A stretch of DNA of 9,484 nucleotides, from contig JAJKIL010000045.1 of assembly GCA_021154515.1 (NCBI GenBank), positions 1 to 9,484 of the forward strand. Direction: 5' to 3'. The notes beneath the pieces are model-generated. The model did not search any database. It had not been told where the DNA came from and saw only the letters and a list, made by a program, of their open reading frames with translations. Positions 6,867 to 9,484 of this stretch are shown piece by piece. Origin of the DNA: Niastella sp. (GTDB lineage: Bacteria; Bacteroidota; Bacteroidia; Chitinophagales; Chitinophagaceae). The position numbers were made by a program, and so were the translations under genes. The stretch's first letter is position 1. Each line of letters opens with the position of its first letter.

Positions 6867-7508
6867 TCACTCAGGATTATTGCTAACAGTGCCCAGGTAA
6901 ACACTATCAGACTGCCGGCTTCTATCTGCAGCAACAAAAGCCACATAGATGTGGTAGATCATTTCAAATGAAGATGGAAAAAGATTAAGGGTGTCGCGCC
7001 CGGCATTTCGGAACTGACCGGTGATGTTCCATTCAGCCACGCCATGCTCTATATCATAGGCCAGGATCATGATCTGGTCATAGGCATCGTCATCCATTTT
7101 CGGAACATCCCAGGTTATTTGCAATTCGTCAGGCGCTGATTTAATTGCAGTAATGTTAGTGGGTAAGTGAAGGTCGCCATAACTTGCTTTCGCCCGTGAT
7201 GGATTAATAGCCATTGCTTCTCCCTCGCCTTCAAACGCATTTTTCAACAACCAGGATTTTGCAGCGATAAAGCCTTCCACTTTTTCACTGTAGCCTTTAA
7301 AGCCAGCCCGCACAAAATCTGTAACAGGCTTCAACCACCGGTGCGCCATGGCAAACTTGTTACGGTTCTGCTGTTCTTTTTCATGCGGCGGAATAGTGCG
7401 TTTGTCGGGCAATGATTTCATATAGGGAACACCCTTCCAGGATGACCCTATTACTGTACCTACTTTACCCTTGAATGGACCATTGATCCCATTAGTATAT
7501 CTGGCCAT
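6867..7508 (-). CDS. DUF6266 family protein, function unknown
   Basis: 213 residues, about the usual length for the family. The N terminus MARYTNGINGPFKGKVGTVI is the conserved signature as I recall it, followed by SSWKGVPYMKSLP and a basic, polar helical stretch (PHEKEQQNRNKFAMAHRWLKPV). The C-terminal half, about residues 110-213, looks like a beta-sandwich with an Ig/fibronectin-like strand (LQITWDVP) and ends in YHIYVAFVAADRSRQSDSVYLG. There is no signal peptide or membrane segment. These proteins occur across Bacteroidota without an assigned role; the Gly-rich N terminus and beta-rich C terminus might suit an assembling or structural protein, but that is speculation. A promoter lies upstream and a terminator downstream, so it is likely expressed alone. 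Confidence 0.8.
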   Translation of the reverse strand: MARYTNGINGPFKGKVGTVIGSSWKGVPYMKSLPDKRTIPPHEKEQQNRNKFAMAHRWLKPVTDFVRAGFKGYSEKVEGFIAAKSWLLKNAFEGEGEAMAINPSRAKASYGDLHLPTNITAIKSAPDELQITWDVPKMDDDAYDQIMILAYDIEHGVAEWNITGQFRNAGRDTLNLFPSSFEMIYHIYVAFVAADRSRQSDSVYLGTVSNNPE

Positions 7509-7539
7509 AATAAATGATTTAGTAACCCTTATTATTAAC

Positions 7540-7570
7540 CGAATATAGCCTCTTTATATTTAAATGCAAA
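7540..7570 (-). promoter_or_regulatory. Bacteroidota-type promoter of the DUF6266 gene
   Basis: On the minus strand TTTG (7567-7570), 19 bases, then TATATTCG (7540-7547). It differs from TAnnTTTG at one base, the same T-to-C variant and the same spacing as the promoter at 6198-6228. Transcription would start about 25 bases before the ATG at 7508. Confidence 0.65.
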
Positions 7571-7621
7571 ATAATATTTAACACAATGTACACTAAACAC
7601 ATATCAAGCGCAGGCAATTAC

Positions 7622-7669
7622 TGGGGTTCGTCTGGGTTTTCTCTGGGCTTGGTCTTGGCTTGGTCTGGG
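7622..7669 (+). repeat. G/T-rich short-period repeat (TCTGGG / CTTGG)
   Basis: TCTGGG occurs three times (from 7631, 7643 and 7664) and TTGG three times in between, giving four G runs of three or more plus several GG pairs on the plus strand. The low-complexity array sits upstream of the DUF6266 promoter. A G-quadruplex is possible but loop lengths are uneven. Confidence 0.5.
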
Positions 7670-7692
7670 TTAGAGTAGAAGATGCACATATA

Positions 7693-7712
7693 GAGGTTCA
7701 AATTTGTACCTC
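7693..7712. promoter_or_regulatory. 20-bp near-perfect palindrome, possible operator
   Basis: GAGGT-T-CAAATTTG-T-ACCTC is self-complementary except for one base pair (7698 with 7707). It has no loop and no T tract, so it suits a dimeric DNA-binding protein better than a terminator. It lies about 125 bases upstream of the DUF6266 promoter and past the monooxygenase terminator. Confidence 0.45.
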
Positions 7713-7746
7713 ATAGGGTAAACCTGTTTATTCAAATTAACCGCAT

Positions 7747-7781
7747 AAAAAAACCCGCATACAATCAATTTTATGCGGGTT
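7747..7781 (-). terminator. Intrinsic terminator of the monooxygenase gene
   Basis: AACCCGCATA (7752-7761) pairs with TATGCGGGTT (7772-7781). On the minus strand the stem is followed by a run of seven T (complement of 7747-7753). It is about 50 bases after the stop at 7832. A partial copy of the arm, CCGCATA, recurs at 7741-7747. Confidence 0.85.
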
Positions 7782-7831
7782 GCTGTAATATGAATAAACA
7801 TTCAGGAGAAATAGTATAGCATCAAAGCCAA

Positions 7832-9361
7832 CTATGAGATGCGTTCAAACCAGCGATCAGCCGCCAGTTGTAGCTCATTATAATCCGGATCGTTGTCGGC
7901 AGCCCAGGCGATAATTCCATCGGGGCGGATCAGCAAAGCACTTACCCCTAACCGGTCTTTTGCATTACAGGAAACATACCTGATCTGATCTCCATATGCG
8001 CTCGCCAATTTTTTAAGTGACACATTTCCATCAAAATCCAGCAGAACTCCCTGGCTATTATGCATGAGCTCTCCAATCTTCACACCATCTTCGAACTCAA
8101 AATTGGGAACGCTGCGACCAGCGAGCCGGTGGTTGCTATCAAGATTATACTGCATGTTGATACCCCATACTCGTGCTGCCATATAGGTGGCGCCATCGCG
8201 TGTATTTATAAGGTCGCGGATAATTCCATACAGCGCGCGGCCAGGTGGGTTTGGTTTCATAATAGCCACCTGGGCGCGCGACCAATCCAGCACCTGTGCA
8301 CCGATTGGGTATCGTTCAGCATAATAACTATCCAGCAAACCTTCCGGCGCTTTTTCCTGAATAGTTGCGGCGAGTTTCCAGCCAAGGTTCATGGCATCGC
8401 CCAATCCAAGGTTCAAGCCCTGGCCACCCAACGGTGCATGAATATGCGCGGCATCGCCGGCCAACAGTATTCGTCCGTTTCGGTAGGAGGTGGCCTGTCG
8501 GGCACGGTCAGTCCAGGTGGTTGCCGTATGCAGGGCAGTGATGGTAACGTCGGTGTTCGAAATACGGCGTAGTACTTCCTGCACATGTTCAAGCGTAAGC
8601 GGCTTTTCTGAATTATGAAATGCGCCGCCATCAAAATCCTGAATGAGTACGTAACCCGGCTGCGATTGCACATACATGCCTGTTGGGGTAACGTTTCGGC
8701 CTGGACTAAGTTTTTCCGGATCGGAAATATCAGCCAGGACAGTGTAGCCTGTAAATTCCGGTTCCGTACCGGCAAATTCAAAACCGCCCATCTTGCGAAC
8801 AACACTACGGCTTCCATCACAGCCCACAAGCCATTTACTATGGAAAGATTGTTCACCTGATTGAACAGTTACGCCGTCCCCGGTTTGCTGAAAGCCGGTA
8901 ATAGCAAGCCCACGTTTGATTGTTACACCCAGGGATTCTGCGCGGCGCGCAAACACAGTTTCAAGCTCCTGCATTTCAGAGATCAAACTGGTATCGGTTG
9001 AACCTGGCAGGCGATACTCCCATTGTGAAGCATCAATATCACCCTCATGAAATGGGATACCGGCAAAATGCCCTACCTGACGACGGGGACCTTGTTTGGC
9101 ATTTTGATGGGGATTTTTAAGACGCTTGTACAACTCCAATTCGTTTAACATTCTTCGCCGGTAAAGCGCTTCAATGGTAAGCGAAGAAAGCCCGCGGATG
9201 CCGAAAGGAAGTTGCTTCAGCGGCGAATGCGGATCGGCAGCCTTTTCCAATATTAAAACGGAACATTTGGCCAGGGCCAGTTCACAGGCGAGGAACAGCC
9301 CTACAGGGCCAGCACCGGAGATGATCACATCGTGTATAGGATGATCTTGTGTAGTTTTCAT
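7832..9361 (-). CDS. Class A FAD-dependent aromatic monooxygenase (PheA/TfdB-like)
   Basis: Soluble flavoprotein of 509 residues that should hydroxylate an aromatic or polyketide-like substrate using NAD(P)H and O2. The Rossmann motif GAGPVG is at residues 16-21. The DG motif (VGCDGSRS) is near 179-186. The second FAD motif (GDAAHIHAPLGGQGLN) is at 302-317. The C-terminal 90 or so residues (from VPNFEFEDG; later LLIRPDGIIAW) match the thioredoxin-like domain of phenol-hydroxylase-type enzymes. I place the start at 9361: MKTTQDHPIHDVIISGAGP gives the usual short lead to the FAD motif. The frame continues to 9436, but that would overlap the gene upstream. Relatives include polyketide tailoring enzymes, phenol degradation enzymes and rifampicin monooxygenases; the substrate cannot be told from the sequence. 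It probably shares a transcript with the upstream gene. Confidence 0.88.
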   Translation of the reverse strand: MKTTQDHPIHDVIISGAGPVGLFLACELALAKCSVLILEKAADPHSPLKQLPFGIRGLSSLTIEALYRRRMLNELELYKRLKNPHQNAKQGPRRQVGHFAGIPFHEGDIDASQWEYRLPGSTDTSLISEMQELETVFARRAESLGVTIKRGLAITGFQQTGDGVTVQSGEQSFHSKWLVGCDGSRSVVRKMGGFEFAGTEPEFTGYTVLADISDPEKLSPGRNVTPTGMYVQSQPGYVLIQDFDGGAFHNSEKPLTLEHVQEVLRRISNTDVTITALHTATTWTDRARQATSYRNGRILLAGDAAHIHAPLGGQGLNLGLGDAMNLGWKLAATIQEKAPEGLLDSYYAERYPIGAQVLDWSRAQVAIMKPNPPGRALYGIIRDLINTRDGATYMAARVWGINMQYNLDSNHRLAGRSVPNFEFEDGVKIGELMHNSQGVLLDFDGNVSLKKLASAYGDQIRYVSCNAKDRLGVSALLIRPDGIIAWAADNDPDYNELQLAADRWFERIS

Positions 9362-9401
9362 ATAGAATGATTGATACACAAAATTGAGGAATGCGTTCGC
9401 G

Positions 9402-9484
9402 TCAGGCTTGTATAAACGCGACAAAATCGTTGCCAACCTGTTTTTCTTTCTTTACTTTTCGTGCAAATGCGGCAGGAGTAGTGC
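9402..9484 (-). CDS. 3' end of an upstream gene, possibly an AraC-family regulator (partial)
   Basis: On the minus strand a frame enters from the right edge (first full codon 9482-9480) and ends at TGA (9404-9402), giving 26 residues. The peptide begins T-T-P-A-A-F-A-R-K-V and then turns Lys-rich. AraC-family proteins often end with a TP-x-x-(Y/F)-R-K segment after the second helix-turn-helix, so this may be such a tail. The stop is 40 bases before the monooxygenase ATG, and I see no promoter in the gap, consistent with an operon. The visible part is too short for a firm call. Confidence 0.4.
   Translation of the reverse strand, partial: TTPAAFARKVKKEKQVGNDFVAFIQA

Larger units (their letters stand above)
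7509..7831. other. 323-base intergenic region between DUF6266 and monooxygenase genes
   Basis: It contains no credible gene. In order it holds the DUF6266 leader and promoter (to 7570), an unassigned A/T-rich stretch, a G/T-rich repeat (7622-7669), a 20-bp near-palindrome (7693-7712), and the monooxygenase terminator (7747-7781). Confidence 0.7.

Noticed and set aside
8060..8572. Long plus-strand frame opposite the monooxygenase
   Set aside because: No recognisable protein features; it is the antisense shadow of a well-supported gene.
9362..9436. 25-codon N-terminal extension of the monooxygenase
   Set aside because: It would overlap the upstream frame ending at 9402 and give an unusually long lead before the FAD-binding motif.

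Overview
The window looks like chromosomal DNA from a member of the Bacteroidota, most likely Chitinophagaceae-like (Chitinophaga/Niastella relatives). This rests on a BACON-domain lipoprotein, a DUF6266 protein, a Crp/Fnr regulator of the Bacteroidota four-cysteine type, and promoters of the Bacteroidota form (TTTG, 19 bases, then TAnnTTTG-like) with little Shine-Dalgarno signal. The family-level placement is inference. No rRNA, tRNA, CRISPR array, transposase or phage gene is visible.

Left part, plus strand (1-2645): the 3' portion of a Crp/Fnr-type regulator runs in from the left edge and abuts, with no spacer, a ClC-family chloride channel/transporter carrying two CBS domains. The ClC frame ends at a TAA. 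The same frame then stays open for 43 more codons that encode a basic tail, so the stop looks like a recent nonsense change or a sequence error. A strong bidirectional terminator closes this unit.

Middle part, minus strand (2662-6704): a lipoprotein with a BACON domain and a seven-repeat beta-propeller; a spacer with three 21-bp-periodic GTGCAG repeats; a Tat-exported GH28/pectate-lyase-3-fold enzyme; and a small SnoaL/NTF2-like protein. The enzyme and the SnoaL-like protein each have their own candidate promoter and terminator. The lipoprotein and the beta-helix enzyme are both predicted to act outside the cytoplasm, which suggests polysaccharide-related surface functions. No SusC/SusD pair is present to make a classical utilisation locus.

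Right part, minus strand (6867-9484): a DUF6266 protein with its own promoter and terminator; a 323-base spacer holding a G/T-rich repeat and a 20-bp near-palindrome; a class A FAD-dependent aromatic monooxygenase with a C-terminal thioredoxin-like domain; and, 40 bases upstream of it, the last 26 codons of another gene whose tail resembles an AraC-family regulator.

Most genes look like independent transcription units closed by intrinsic terminators. The two likely cotranscribed pairs are Fnr-like regulator/ClC and AraC-like tail/monooxygenase. I see no clear-cut novel multigene system. The best leads are the ClC nonsense codon and its unusual anion-site residues, the 21-bp repeat array, the beta-helix enzyme without the canonical GHG histidine, the four-cysteine regulator coupled to a ClC, and the DUF6266 locus with its palindrome.
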